Shown here in pieces: positions 1-7,583 of a stretch of 64,000 nucleotides of DNA (its first letter is position 1; every line of letters begins with the position of its first letter). Source of the stretch: Roseicitreum antarcticum. Lineage in GTDB: Bacteria > Pseudomonadota > Alphaproteobacteria > Rhodobacterales > Rhodobacteraceae. The DNA is taken from positions 310,001 through 374,000 of the forward strand of contig NZ_CP061498.1 in assembly GCF_014681765.1 (NCBI RefSeq), written 5' to 3'. Both the position numbers and the translations under genes were made by a program. Below the pieces are notes generated by a model, which made no database searches, was not told the DNA's origin, and was given only the letters and a program-made list of their open reading frames with translations.

Positions 1-757
1 GGCCCGGCAGAAGCATCACGAATTCATCCCCGCCGACCCGCGCTACCGTGTCGCCGCGTCGCGTCTCTGCGCGCAGCACGTCGGCCACGCGGTTCAGCAC
101 ACGGTCGCCCGCAGCATGGCCATAGGTGTCATTGACCTCCTTAAAATAGTCGAGGTCCAGATGTAGCAGCGCGAAATGCTGATCCGCTGCCAGCAGCAAC
201 TGCATTTCCGCATTCAGCGCACGACGGTTGCCAAGGCCGGTCAGCGCGTCAGTCACCGCCTCGGTGGCGGCGCGCGACCTGGCGTCTTCCAATCGTTTGG
301 CCATTTGCCCGAGTTCCACCAGCACGGCGGTCTTCGCTTCGATCAGGTAGAGCATTTCCACGGTCAGGTCGGTCTGAGCGAAGTCGGCGCTGGTCAGGGC
401 GTGGGTCTGCACGGCCTCGGCGATATGAATCCCGAAGGACAGGTTCAAAAGCCAGCCTGCCCCCTCCGCCAGCGCGACGGCCTGCCCCTTGAAATCCGTG
501 CCCGGTGGCGCAGCCAGTGTCAGGCGCAGCCGCGACCCGGCAGCCGTTGTGAACCCTGCCAGGCCAGTCGGCCGCTTGAGGTGGAACACGGCGCTGAAGT
601 GCTGGCCGATCAGCGCGGGCAGGGCGCAGATTTTCGCGATGGTCGGCCCCGCGCCGGTGATGACGCCCGTGTGGTCAAGGATCAGGTGCATCGGCATCAC
701 CTGCGCCATTGCCCTGTGCGGGATCTGGAAGGGATCGGCAGTGGCGGCGGTGCGCAT
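1..757 (-). CDS. HNOBA-GGDEF diguanylate cyclase (partial, runs off left edge)
   Basis: Reading from the ATG at 757 the frame stays open to the window edge (about 252 codons). The N-terminal ~150 residues include FHLKRP, a hallmark of the HNOBA (H-NOX-associated, PAS-like) domain next to heme-NO sensors and in soluble guanylyl cyclases. A short helix leads into a GGDEF domain with DALTGLGNRRAL, LDLDYFKEVND and the catalytic GGDEF motif itself near the edge. It should make cyclic di-GMP from GTP in the cytoplasm. Its ATG overlaps the stop of the H-NOX-like gene (ATGA), so the two are translationally coupled and probably form a sensor-output pair. Domain identity is read from motifs; control by the partner is inferred from family precedent. 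Confidence 0.85.
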   Translation of the reverse strand, partial: MRTAATADPFQIPHRAMAQVMPMHLILDHTGVITGAGPTIAKICALPALIGQHFSAVFHLKRPTGLAGFTTAAGSRLRLTLAAPPGTDFKGQAVALAEGAGWLLNLSFGIHIAEAVQTHALTSADFAQTDLTVEMLYLIEAKTAVLVELGQMAKRLEDARSRAATEAVTDALTGLGNRRALNAEMQLLLAADQHFALLHLDLDYFKEVNDTYGHAAGDRVLNRVADVLRAETRRGDTVARVGGDEFVMLLPG

Positions 758-1368
758 CACGACAGAGCACCCGCCGCCAGATCGAACTGCCGTCCCGCCG
801 CGTAGGAGGCGTCCAGCACCCGGATCGACAGGGTTTCGCGGTTGGGGCCCAGCGTCCAGGCGTCTGCTTGATGCGCAGGGTCATCGACCATGATGAGAAC
901 GCCGTAATCGTCAGCCAGAGCGCGTAATAACCCGGCCAGCACGAAGGAATACCCCGGCATTGTACTGGTGGAGCGCAGGGTGAAGGCGCCGTCGCGGCAA
1001 TCAGTCAGGTCCATATGCGGCAGGCCCAGATCAGGTACCGCCAGCCGCGCGCGATCTGGAAGATCCTCGATTGAATACAGGAAATCAGTGAAATCCACCC
1101 CGCCAAAGCGCAGCAGGCGCCGCAGTCGTTCAAACCGGGGGTGGGAGACCAGATAGGTGCCGATATCTTCCAAAACCTCGCTGCGGGGGCGGTTCAACCG
1201 GTCGGTGGCGGCAGTCAGGATGTCATCGACGCAGCTATCGTCATAGATCAGCATGGATTCGAAGCTCCGTGCCTCCAACTTCGCCTGCCGGGTGATGCCG
1301 TCCCACATGGCAGGGCCGTAGGTGTCGGCAAAGAACCCTTGCAGTGCCTTGAATATCAAACCATGCAT
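757..1368 (-). CDS. H-NOX (HNOB) domain sensor, probably without heme ligands
   Basis: A 203-residue stand-alone H-NOX-like protein. The start (MHGLIFKALQGF) and the late LLRALADDYGV stretch match the family, and the length is close to the usual ~180-190 residues. Where H-NOX proteins carry the proximal histidine (LHxxV-like), this one reads L103-P104-D105. The tyrosine-serine-arginine heme-propionate motif reads S133-T-S135-T-M137, so tyrosine and arginine are missing. It may therefore not bind heme in the usual way. It is coupled by ATGA to the HNOBA-GGDEF gene and probably regulates it. Membership is fairly secure; the loss of ligands rests on hand alignment. Confidence 0.82.
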   Translation of the reverse strand: MHGLIFKALQGFFADTYGPAMWDGITRQAKLEARSFESMLIYDDSCVDDILTAATDRLNRPRSEVLEDIGTYLVSHPRFERLRRLLRFGGVDFTDFLYSIEDLPDRARLAVPDLGLPHMDLTDCRDGAFTLRSTSTMPGYSFVLAGLLRALADDYGVLIMVDDPAHQADAWTLGPNRETLSIRVLDASYAAGRQFDLAAGALS

Positions 1369-1649
1369 GACCTGAGCCCCCTGTGCCGCAGGGGAATCTC
1401 TACGGCTAAGATGTTAACAACCGCTGAATGCCTGCGCGCAATCATGAGGCCACCCCCGACAGAGGTGCCCAATTGCAGCGCGCACGGCATCCCGGTTCGG
1501 GCCCGGTGCGCTTCAGCCTCCACCCTGTAGCCATATATGATTAAGTCCTGCACACCTCCTCAGGTCCGGCAAGCGTGGCGACGGTGACGCCGCATCCGGT
1601 AAGCGTTGTCCAACTGACGCTGGCCCTGCCACCCGCGCCGCGACGCGGG

Positions 1650-2345
1650 TCACTCCAGTCCAAGCAGATCCGGCAAATGGCCGATGTCAGGCGCCAGAAG
1701 GTCAGCCATGGGCGAGAGATCTGCTGCCTTGGCAATGCCGGTCAGTACCGCCATGGTCATCATGCCCGCTGCCCGCCCGGCGGTCAGGTCGTGCAGACTG
1801 TCGCCGACCATCAGCACCGCAGCGCTGTCATGCCCCGTGGCGCGCGCGAACGCGTGCAGCATGTCGGGTGCGGGTTTCGGCGTGAACCCCGAGTCGTAGC
1901 CCAGCACCTGGTCGAACTGGTCGCTGATACCTGCGCGGTCGAGGTGCATGTGCGCCGCACTTTCAGCATCATTGGTGGCGATGCCCAGCACCAGCCCATG
2001 CGCGCGCAACCGCAGCATCAGCGGGCGCAGCGGCACGGCGGGCACCATTTCTGCGCGCGCGCCGCTGCTGCGCAGCCGCGCGATCAGATCAGGCAGAGCG
2101 ACGCCGGGCAGATGCGGGACCATCAGCGCGGCGGTTTCTTGCAAGGTACTGGCGATGATCGGCGCATCGGGGGCGAAGCCGCGCGTTGCGAGGTCGAAAC
2201 CGATGGCGCGCGCCAGGTCCGCGCGGCGCAGCGGATCGCCCTCGGCCAGCGCGTTCAGTTCCCCCTCGGCCCAGCCGGCCCAACTGGCGTGGAAGTCGAA
2301 CAAGGTGCCGTCCTTGTCAAAGAGAATGGCTTTGATGTGATGCAT
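1650..2345 (-). CDS. HAD-superfamily hydrolase, phosphoglycolate phosphatase-like
   Basis: A 231-residue HAD hydrolase with all four motifs: DKDGTLFD near residue 10 (nucleophile and general-acid aspartates), ATND near 120, lysine in FTPKPAPDM, and GDSLHD near 176. The helical cap between motifs 1 and 2 is the C1 type of Gph-like phosphatases. It probably hydrolyses a small phosphate monoester such as 2-phosphoglycolate, but the substrate cannot be told from sequence. It lies alone on the minus strand, with 281 bases without a convincing gene between it and the H-NOX gene. Confidence 0.85.
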   Translation of the reverse strand: MHHIKAILFDKDGTLFDFHASWAGWAEGELNALAEGDPLRRADLARAIGFDLATRGFAPDAPIIASTLQETAALMVPHLPGVALPDLIARLRSSGARAEMVPAVPLRPLMLRLRAHGLVLGIATNDAESAAHMHLDRAGISDQFDQVLGYDSGFTPKPAPDMLHAFARATGHDSAAVLMVGDSLHDLTAGRAAGMMTMAVLTGIAKAADLSPMADLLAPDIGHLPDLLGLE

Positions 2346-2451
2346 GGGTGGTCCGTCTTTTGGGGCTGGTTCAGTGGCGGTCAGGAGGGGGCGTCCGTGC
2401 TGTCATCGGAAAGGGGGACTGCCGCTGATCTTTGATCCCCGGCAGCCGGGG

Positions 2452-3096
2452 TTATTGGAGGCATTGGGTCGTGCGTAGCCCATTATCCTGCACGATTTCG
2501 TGACAGCCATAAAGCGGGGTAAGGGGCGCGCAGGTGCCGCTGCGTGCAAGGCATGTGCCTTCGCAATCCGCCCCCGACGCGCAGGTCTTGCCGTTGTCGC
2601 GGGTGGTGAAAACGCAGGCTCTGATCTCGCCTAGGCCCACCCGCTGGTAGATGCCGCCCCGGCCAAGGCAGGCAGCCTGTTCCGCCGCGAAGAAGGGGGA
2701 CAAGGGGTCAGGCGCTGATTGTAGCGAGATGCCGTTGGGGTCCTGGCTCGCAGCGCCGTTGGAGTTTGGCACGGGGGTGTCTGGTGCTGCACCCGCCGGG
2801 CCGCTTTTGATCGCTTGGGAATCGGCCGGGACACTGGAGGGGCCTGCCTGCGTGCCCACCCCGTCTGCAGAGCCACTATCGGCTATGCCTCCGGGCGTAT
2901 CCGGGGCGACATTGGCAGGCGGCAGAACATCGACCTGGATTGCCGGATCGCCCCCGTTGCCGGTTCCCACATCCGTTCCTGCATCCTTGGGCAGGAATTG
3001 GCACGCCGCCATCAGGAACAGGCCCAGCAGCAAGCAGATCGCTGCGGGGCCTGCAGTGGGGCGCCTGGCGTGTGGTGTCGCATCGGTGCGCGGCAA
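2452..3096 (-). CDS. Cysteine-rich lipoprotein of unknown function
   Basis: A 214-residue protein with a positively charged N-terminus, hydrophobic segment LLLGLFLMAAC and a lipobox cysteine at residue 32, so it should be a lipid-anchored envelope protein. Residues ~35-125 are low-complexity and rich in proline, glycine, alanine and aspartate, probably an unstructured linker. The last ~75 residues contain about nine cysteines (for example KTCASGADCEGTC), suggesting a small disulfide-stabilised domain. I do not recognise a named family. It lies 26 bases downstream of the aldo/keto reductase on the same strand and may be co-transcribed. Confidence 0.75.
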   Translation of the reverse strand: MPRTDATPHARRPTAGPAAICLLLGLFLMAACQFLPKDAGTDVGTGNGGDPAIQVDVLPPANVAPDTPGGIADSGSADGVGTQAGPSSVPADSQAIKSGPAGAAPDTPVPNSNGAASQDPNGISLQSAPDPLSPFFAAEQAACLGRGGIYQRVGLGEIRACVFTTRDNGKTCASGADCEGTCLARSGTCAPLTPLYGCHEIVQDNGLRTTQCLQ

Positions 3097-3122
3097 AGGG
3101 GCCTCCTGTTTCTGCCCCGCGT

Positions 3123-4166
3123 TCAGAATGGCATCGGCGCTGCGCGGTGCAGCGCCTCGATGTCTTCCAAAACCTCGGGGGCGAGGGTCAGATCCACCGC
3201 GCCCAGCACCGTTTTCAGCTGCTCGGCGGTACGCGCGCCGATGATCGGGATGGTGACGAAGGGTCGTGTCCGGGTCCAGGCCAGCGCCATCTGAACCGGG
3301 GCCAGCCCATGGTGATTGGCAATGCCCAGGTAGCCCGAGACGGCCTCGAACACGCGCGGGGTGACCCGGCCGCCCAGGTCGGCGCTGCGCGCGCGGCGGG
3401 TGTCTTCCGGCGTCACATCGCCCGCATATTTGCCAGTCAGAAGCCCGGCGGCCAGCGGGCTGTACGCCAGCAGCGGCAGGTCCTCATTCACGCTCAGTTC
3501 AGCCATGTCGGTGTCGAACAGTCGTGACAGCAGCGAGTATTCGTTCTGGATCGAAGCGATGCGCGGCAGCCCGGCTTCCTCAGACAGGCGCAGCCATTGC
3601 GCTGAACCCCAGGCTGTTTCATTCGACAGCGCAATATGGCGGATCTTGCCCGCTGCGATCAGGCCTTGCGCAGTCTCCAGGATCTCACGCATGTGGGTCA
3701 GGGTTTCGGTCTTGTTCTGCCCCGAGGGATCGAAGCCCCAGCTTTTGCGGAAATGGTACGAGCCGCGGTTGGGCCAATGCAGCTGATAGACGTCGATCAC
3801 CTCAGTTTGCAGCCGCGCCAGCGAGGCATCGACGGCGGCGCGCATCCTGTCAGGCGTGATCGGCGCGCGGTCGGGGATGATGGAGCTGTCCGCGCCGGTG
3901 ATTTTGGTCGCGACGATCACCCGGTCGCGCACCCCACGCGCCGTGATCCAGCGCCCGATGATCTCTTCGGTCAGGCCCAGCGTTTCCTTTGTGATCGGGT
4001 TGACGGGATACATCTCGGCGGCGTCGATGAAGTTGATCCCGCGGTCCAGCATCATGTCCAACTGGCGGTGCGCGTCATCTTCCGGGGTTTCATTGCCAAA
4101 GGTCATGGTGCCCATGCAAAACTCGGACACGGTAAGGTCGGTCTGGCCCAGCGGGATCAGTTTCAT
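3123..4166 (-). CDS. Aldo/keto reductase, Tas-like
   Basis: A 347-residue TIM-barrel oxidoreductase using NADPH. Family features: GTMTFGNE near the start, GINFIDAAEMYP with the conserved aspartate and catalytic tyrosine, the lysine in ATKITG, the DVYQLHWPNR strand, and IPIIGARTAEQL at the cofactor-phosphate loop. Length and the proline-rich MYPVNP loop fit the Tas/YghZ-like branch. The ATG at 4166 is chosen because AGGAG lies six bases upstream; the frame can be extended only to a weaker TTG two codons earlier. The substrate is unknown. Confidence 0.9.
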   Translation of the reverse strand: MKLIPLGQTDLTVSEFCMGTMTFGNETPEDDAHRQLDMMLDRGINFIDAAEMYPVNPITKETLGLTEEIIGRWITARGVRDRVIVATKITGADSSIIPDRAPITPDRMRAAVDASLARLQTEVIDVYQLHWPNRGSYHFRKSWGFDPSGQNKTETLTHMREILETAQGLIAAGKIRHIALSNETAWGSAQWLRLSEEAGLPRIASIQNEYSLLSRLFDTDMAELSVNEDLPLLAYSPLAAGLLTGKYAGDVTPEDTRRARSADLGGRVTPRVFEAVSGYLGIANHHGLAPVQMALAWTRTRPFVTIPIIGARTAEQLKTVLGAVDLTLAPEVLEDIEALHRAAPMPF

Positions 4167-4265
4167 CGGCAACTCCTTTAATGTGACGACGACGACGGGG
4201 AGGGCGCCGCGTGAATTATTCCGGGTGCAACCTAACGACTATTGCTCCGGGGGCAAGGGAAAGCC

Positions 4266-4293
4266 TTGAGAACGTATGTGGAACATCTATATT
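4266..4293 (+). promoter_or_regulatory. Sigma70-like promoter with embedded LexA (SOS) box
   Basis: TTGAGA (4266-4271) and TATATT (4288-4293) are separated by 16 bases. Between them GAAC-GTATGTG-GAAC at 4270-4284 matches exactly the alphaproteobacterial LexA operator GAAC-N7-GAAC. LexA bound here would block RNA polymerase, so the imuA-like gene should be DNA-damage inducible. The start codon used (4300) lies seven bases after the -10 element, so the transcript may be leaderless. Confidence 0.8.
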
Positions 4294-4299
4294 CGCGGC

Positions 4300-5304
4300 A
4301 TGACAAGAATTCCGCCCCAAAGCCCCGCTTCGTCCCCCGGTCCAGGGGTGCCCGGGGTAAGGCTGCCCGATCTGGCTGAGCCTGAATTGACTGAGCCTGA
4401 TCCGGCCGGGTCCGGTCCGGGGGCGCCCGACTGGACGCAACTGCAAAGGCTGGTCGGCAGTTCGGTGCGCGCTTTGGCGACGGGGGTGCTGGACCTGGGG
4501 CCGGTGTTGCCTGCTGTTGCCGAGGGTGCCGGGCAGGGGCCGCAAGGTGGCTTCGCCCTGGCGCAGGGAAGAATACATGAGGTCTGCGGCCCCGCGCGCC
4601 GTGTCATGGTGGCATGGGTGATTGCAGCCTTGCAGGCACAGGCGGGCCGGGAAGCGCCAGTATTGTGGCTGCGCCCGCGCTGGCAGGCGGGGGGTCTGTT
4701 CCCCCACGGGCTGGCCGCGATCGCCGATCCGCGCGCAGTGATCACGGTGAACTGCCCGCGTGAGGAGGATCTGCTGTGGTGTATGGAAGAAGCCCTGCGC
4801 ACTGGCGCGGCCCCGCTGATCATCGTCGAACTGCCCCGCCCCCCCGGACTGACACCTGTGCGTCGCCTGCAACTGGCGGCCGAGGCCGGGTCGGCCAGGA
4901 TGGACGCGGATGGCAGGGGACCCAGGATGGCCCCGGGTGGCAGGGCGCCCGGAATGGGCGCGGATGGCGGGGGGGGGGGCGTACCAAACGATCCCGGCGC
5001 GCCGCGAGGTCTTGAGGCGCAGAGGGGGCACGACGCGCCAATCGGCCACAGCGGCGTGGTGGGGCAGCATGTCTCAGTTGCGTCTTGTGCGTCGTTGGCA
5101 ATCTGCGCGCCAACCGGCCTGATCATAAGTTCGGGCGACGGCGGCGCAGCGGGGGTTGAAAGTCGCTGGTTTGCAGCACCTTTGTGGCGCGGGGGTCAGC
5201 CCGCGTGGCAGTTGGAACGCCGCCGCGCCCGCATGGCCCCCCCCGCCACATGGGTGCTGGTGGAGGAGAGGCGGAAGCGGATGCTGACGGGGGTGGATGG
5301 ATGA
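4300..5304 (+). CDS. imuA: ImuA-like SOS mutagenesis protein
   Basis: A ~334-residue protein with the ImuA/SulA-related core: GRIHEVCGPARRVMVAW (degenerate P-loop position), PVLWLRPRWQ, LFPHGLAAI, REEDLLWCMEEAL and the C-terminal WQLERRRAR. ImuA proteins work with the Y-family-like ImuB and polymerase DnaE2 in damage-induced mutagenesis. An exact LexA box overlaps an upstream ATG at 4276, so the ATG at 4300 is taken as start. Residues ~205-235 are a glycine/proline/methionine-rich insertion encoded by repetitive DNA that includes an 11-G run. No imuB or dnaE2 follows; the next gene is on the opposite strand. SOS control is well supported, exact function less so. Confidence 0.75.
   Translation: MTRIPPQSPASSPGPGVPGVRLPDLAEPELTEPDPAGSGPGAPDWTQLQRLVGSSVRALATGVLDLGPVLPAVAEGAGQGPQGGFALAQGRIHEVCGPARRVMVAWVIAALQAQAGREAPVLWLRPRWQAGGLFPHGLAAIADPRAVITVNCPREEDLLWCMEEALRTGAAPLIIVELPRPPGLTPVRRLQLAAEAGSARMDADGRGPRMAPGGRAPGMGADGGGGGVPNDPGAPRGLEAQRGHDAPIGHSGVVGQHVSVASCASLAICAPTGLIISSGDGGAAGVESRWFAAPLWRGGQPAWQLERRRARMAPPATWVLVEERRKRMLTGVDG
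4969..4979 (+). repeat. Eleven-G homopolymer inside imuA
   Basis: An uninterrupted run of 11 G lies within a degenerate Met-Gly-Pro-Arg repeat in the imuA-like gene. Such runs slip during replication and are also error-prone in sequencing, so the frame downstream may vary or need checking. Confidence 0.9.
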
Positions 5305-5387
5305 AGCGCGCCGCAGAAATCGCCCCGTTCTCGTCCTCGGCAACGCCACGGAGTTCCAACGGGCATCCTGCTGCGGCCCGATGGTGA

Positions 5388-6374
5388 TTACCCCGCCACG
5401 GGCACGCCCACCACGGCCAGGCAATCGCCGGGTTGGATCAGGCCGGGGAAGTGACGGCTGATCAAGATGCCATCCAGCCCCGCCGTATAAACCGTGGGCG
5501 CTACACCCGAGGCACCCATGGGCCAGACGCGCGCCACCGACTGACCCGCTTGCACAGGCGCACCCAGATCCACCAGCGTCTCGCACAATCCGCCCACTTG
5601 CGCGAAGGTGAAGCAGGCACCATCGGGCATGTCCAGCATCTGGCTGGGGCCAATCTTCGGCGCGCCCGGCAAAATACCCATATGATGCAACAAGTTGTGC
5701 ACGCCCTTGCGCGCGATGCCAACCGAGGCCGCGGTTGCCGTGCCGCCGCCACCCAGTTCGGTGGTCACAAAGGTCTTGCCCTGCGCCTCTACTTCCGTGT
5801 CGAACATGCCCACGGCGTCGATTTCCAGCATCATCGCGCAAAAGGGGGCGTTGAAGGCGCGCATCGCGGCGGCACAGGCTTCCTGATGTGCCGCGTCAGG
5901 CAGCACATGCGCGGCGGCAAAAGGCACGAAATCCAGCGTCTTGCCGCCCGAATGCATGTCGAGGACCAGATCGGCCAGCGGCACAAGTTCGCTGGCAACA
6001 TAATGCGCGATCTTTTGCGTTACCGTGCCATCCGCGCGCCCCGGAAAACTGCGGTTCAGGTTGCCGCGGTCAATGGGCGAGGTCCGGGTACCTGCGGCAA
6101 TCGCAGGCGCGTTCAGCGCGGGCAGGATAATGACCCGGCCCTCAATCGCGCCGGGGTCCAGCGTAAGTGCCAGATCGCGCAGGGCAATCGGCCCCTCATA
6201 TTCATCCCCGTGGTTGCCTCCGACAAACAGCGCCGTCGGGCCCTCGCCTCCCTGGATCACCGAAATCGGGATCATCACTGAACCCCATGCGCTGTCGTCG
6301 CGCGAATAGGGCAGGCGCAGGAAACCATGATGCGCGCCGGGCTGATCCAGCGGGATAGTGGGGGCGATGGCCAT
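5388..6374 (-). CDS. doeB: N2-acetyl-L-2,4-diaminobutyrate deacetylase (DoeB/EutE)
   Basis: A 328-residue zinc deacylase of the succinylglutamate desuccinylase/aspartoacylase family. GGNHGDEYEGP carries the HxxE zinc-binding pair, RGNLNRSFPG fits the substrate-binding region, and DLVLDMHSGG holds the third zinc ligand. The C-terminal half is a small beta domain (VQAGQSVARVWP). In ectoine degradation it removes the acetyl group from N-acetyl-diaminobutyrate to give diaminobutyrate. It lies six bases after doeA in a five-gene minus-strand group, which makes this assignment much stronger than family alone. Confidence 0.92.
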   Translation of the reverse strand: MAIAPTIPLDQPGAHHGFLRLPYSRDDSAWGSVMIPISVIQGGEGPTALFVGGNHGDEYEGPIALRDLALTLDPGAIEGRVIILPALNAPAIAAGTRTSPIDRGNLNRSFPGRADGTVTQKIAHYVASELVPLADLVLDMHSGGKTLDFVPFAAAHVLPDAAHQEACAAAMRAFNAPFCAMMLEIDAVGMFDTEVEAQGKTFVTTELGGGGTATAASVGIARKGVHNLLHHMGILPGAPKIGPSQMLDMPDGACFTFAQVGGLCETLVDLGAPVQAGQSVARVWPMGASGVAPTVYTAGLDGILISRHFPGLIQPGDCLAVVGVPVAG

Positions 6375-6380
6375 GGCGTG

Positions 6381-7565
6381 TCAGTCCTTCACGAAGATCC
6401 CGCGCGGGGTGGTGCAGAAGGGCTGCGCCCCCGCATCGGTGATCAAGATGGTTTCAGTAATCTCCAGCCCGCCGTCTTCCAGCCACAAGGCGGGCATGAA
6501 ATGCAGCGTCATGCCCGCCTTGATTTCCGTCATGTCGCCGCGCCGGAAAGACATCGTGCGCTCACCCCAGTCGGGGGGATAGGACAGGCCGATGGAATAG
6601 CCGCAGCGGCTGTCCTTCTCGAACCCCAGCTTGTTGAGTGTCGCGTTGAAGGCGTTGGCCACATCTTCGCAGCGGTTGCCGGGGCGGGCCTGGGCCAGGC
6701 CCGCCTCCATCGCTTCCAGCACCGCATTCTCGGCGCGGCGGTAAATGTCGGGCGGCGGACCGAAGAAGAGGGTGCGCGACTGCGGGCAGTGATAGCGGCG
6801 GTGCGCGCCTGCCAGCTCGAAGAAGTTGGATTCGCCCCGCCGCAAGGGCCGATCATCCCAGGTCAGATGCGGGGCGGTGGCGTCCATGCCGGACGGTGCC
6901 ATGGGCACGATTGCCGGGTAATCACCCCAATGGCCTTCTGCGCCCATAATGCCCGCATGGAAGATCTCGGCCACCAGCTCGTTCTTGGCCATGCCGGGTT
7001 CGGCGCGTTCCACGATGACCTCGTGCATCCGCTGCACGATGCTGCCCGCGCGGCGGATATATTCGATTTCTGAATCTGATTTCACCGCACGCTGCCAGTT
7101 CACCAGCCCGGTGGAATCGTTCAGGTTCGCCTCGTGCAGATGGTTGGTCAGCACGTCATGGGCGCGGGCGGAATAATAATAGTTGTCCATCTCCACGCCG
7201 ATCCAGCCGGTATTCCAGCCGCGATCAATGATGAGGGACGCCAGCGCCTCCATCGGGTGTTTCTGCGGGTTCTGCACATAGCTGTCGTCATAGCCGACGA
7301 TTGAGGCATCGTCGCGCATGAACACGGTGCGCGCCGCCCCCGCGCCATCCATCGCCCGGCCCCACCACACGGGTTCACCCGACATCGGCAGCAACACCGC
7401 CTGATGCACATAAAATGACCAGCCATCATAGCCTGAGATCCAGGCCATGTTCGACGGGTCGGTGATGATCAACAGGTCCAACCCGCGCCGGTCCATTTCG
7501 GCGCGGGTCTTGGCGATGCGGGCGTAATACTCCGCATCGGTAAAGTTCGGGTTTGTCGTAGTCAT
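6381..7565 (-). CDS. doeA: Ectoine hydrolase (DoeA/EutD), M24 fold
   Basis: A 394-residue creatinase/aminopeptidase-P-like (M24) protein. The N-terminal domain has MAWISGYDGWSFYVHQ and the C-terminal pita-bread domain includes GYSIGLSYPPDWGE and TLHFMPALW. Several canonical metal ligands of M24 peptidases are replaced, as in ectoine hydrolases. It opens the ectoine ring to N-acetyl-diaminobutyrate isomers, which DoeB then deacetylates. It sits between doeD (18-base gap) and doeB (6-base gap) in the same direction, so an operon is very likely. Confidence 0.93.
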   Translation of the reverse strand: MTTTNPNFTDAEYYARIAKTRAEMDRRGLDLLIITDPSNMAWISGYDGWSFYVHQAVLLPMSGEPVWWGRAMDGAGAARTVFMRDDASIVGYDDSYVQNPQKHPMEALASLIIDRGWNTGWIGVEMDNYYYSARAHDVLTNHLHEANLNDSTGLVNWQRAVKSDSEIEYIRRAGSIVQRMHEVIVERAEPGMAKNELVAEIFHAGIMGAEGHWGDYPAIVPMAPSGMDATAPHLTWDDRPLRRGESNFFELAGAHRRYHCPQSRTLFFGPPPDIYRRAENAVLEAMEAGLAQARPGNRCEDVANAFNATLNKLGFEKDSRCGYSIGLSYPPDWGERTMSFRRGDMTEIKAGMTLHFMPALWLEDGGLEITETILITDAGAQPFCTTPRGIFVKD

Positions 7566-7583
7566 GGGCGGCGATCCATCCGG

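Noticed and set aside
1356-1553. A 65-codon minus-strand frame before the H-NOX gene
   Set aside because: It overlaps the well-supported H-NOX start and has no ribosome site or recognisable pattern.
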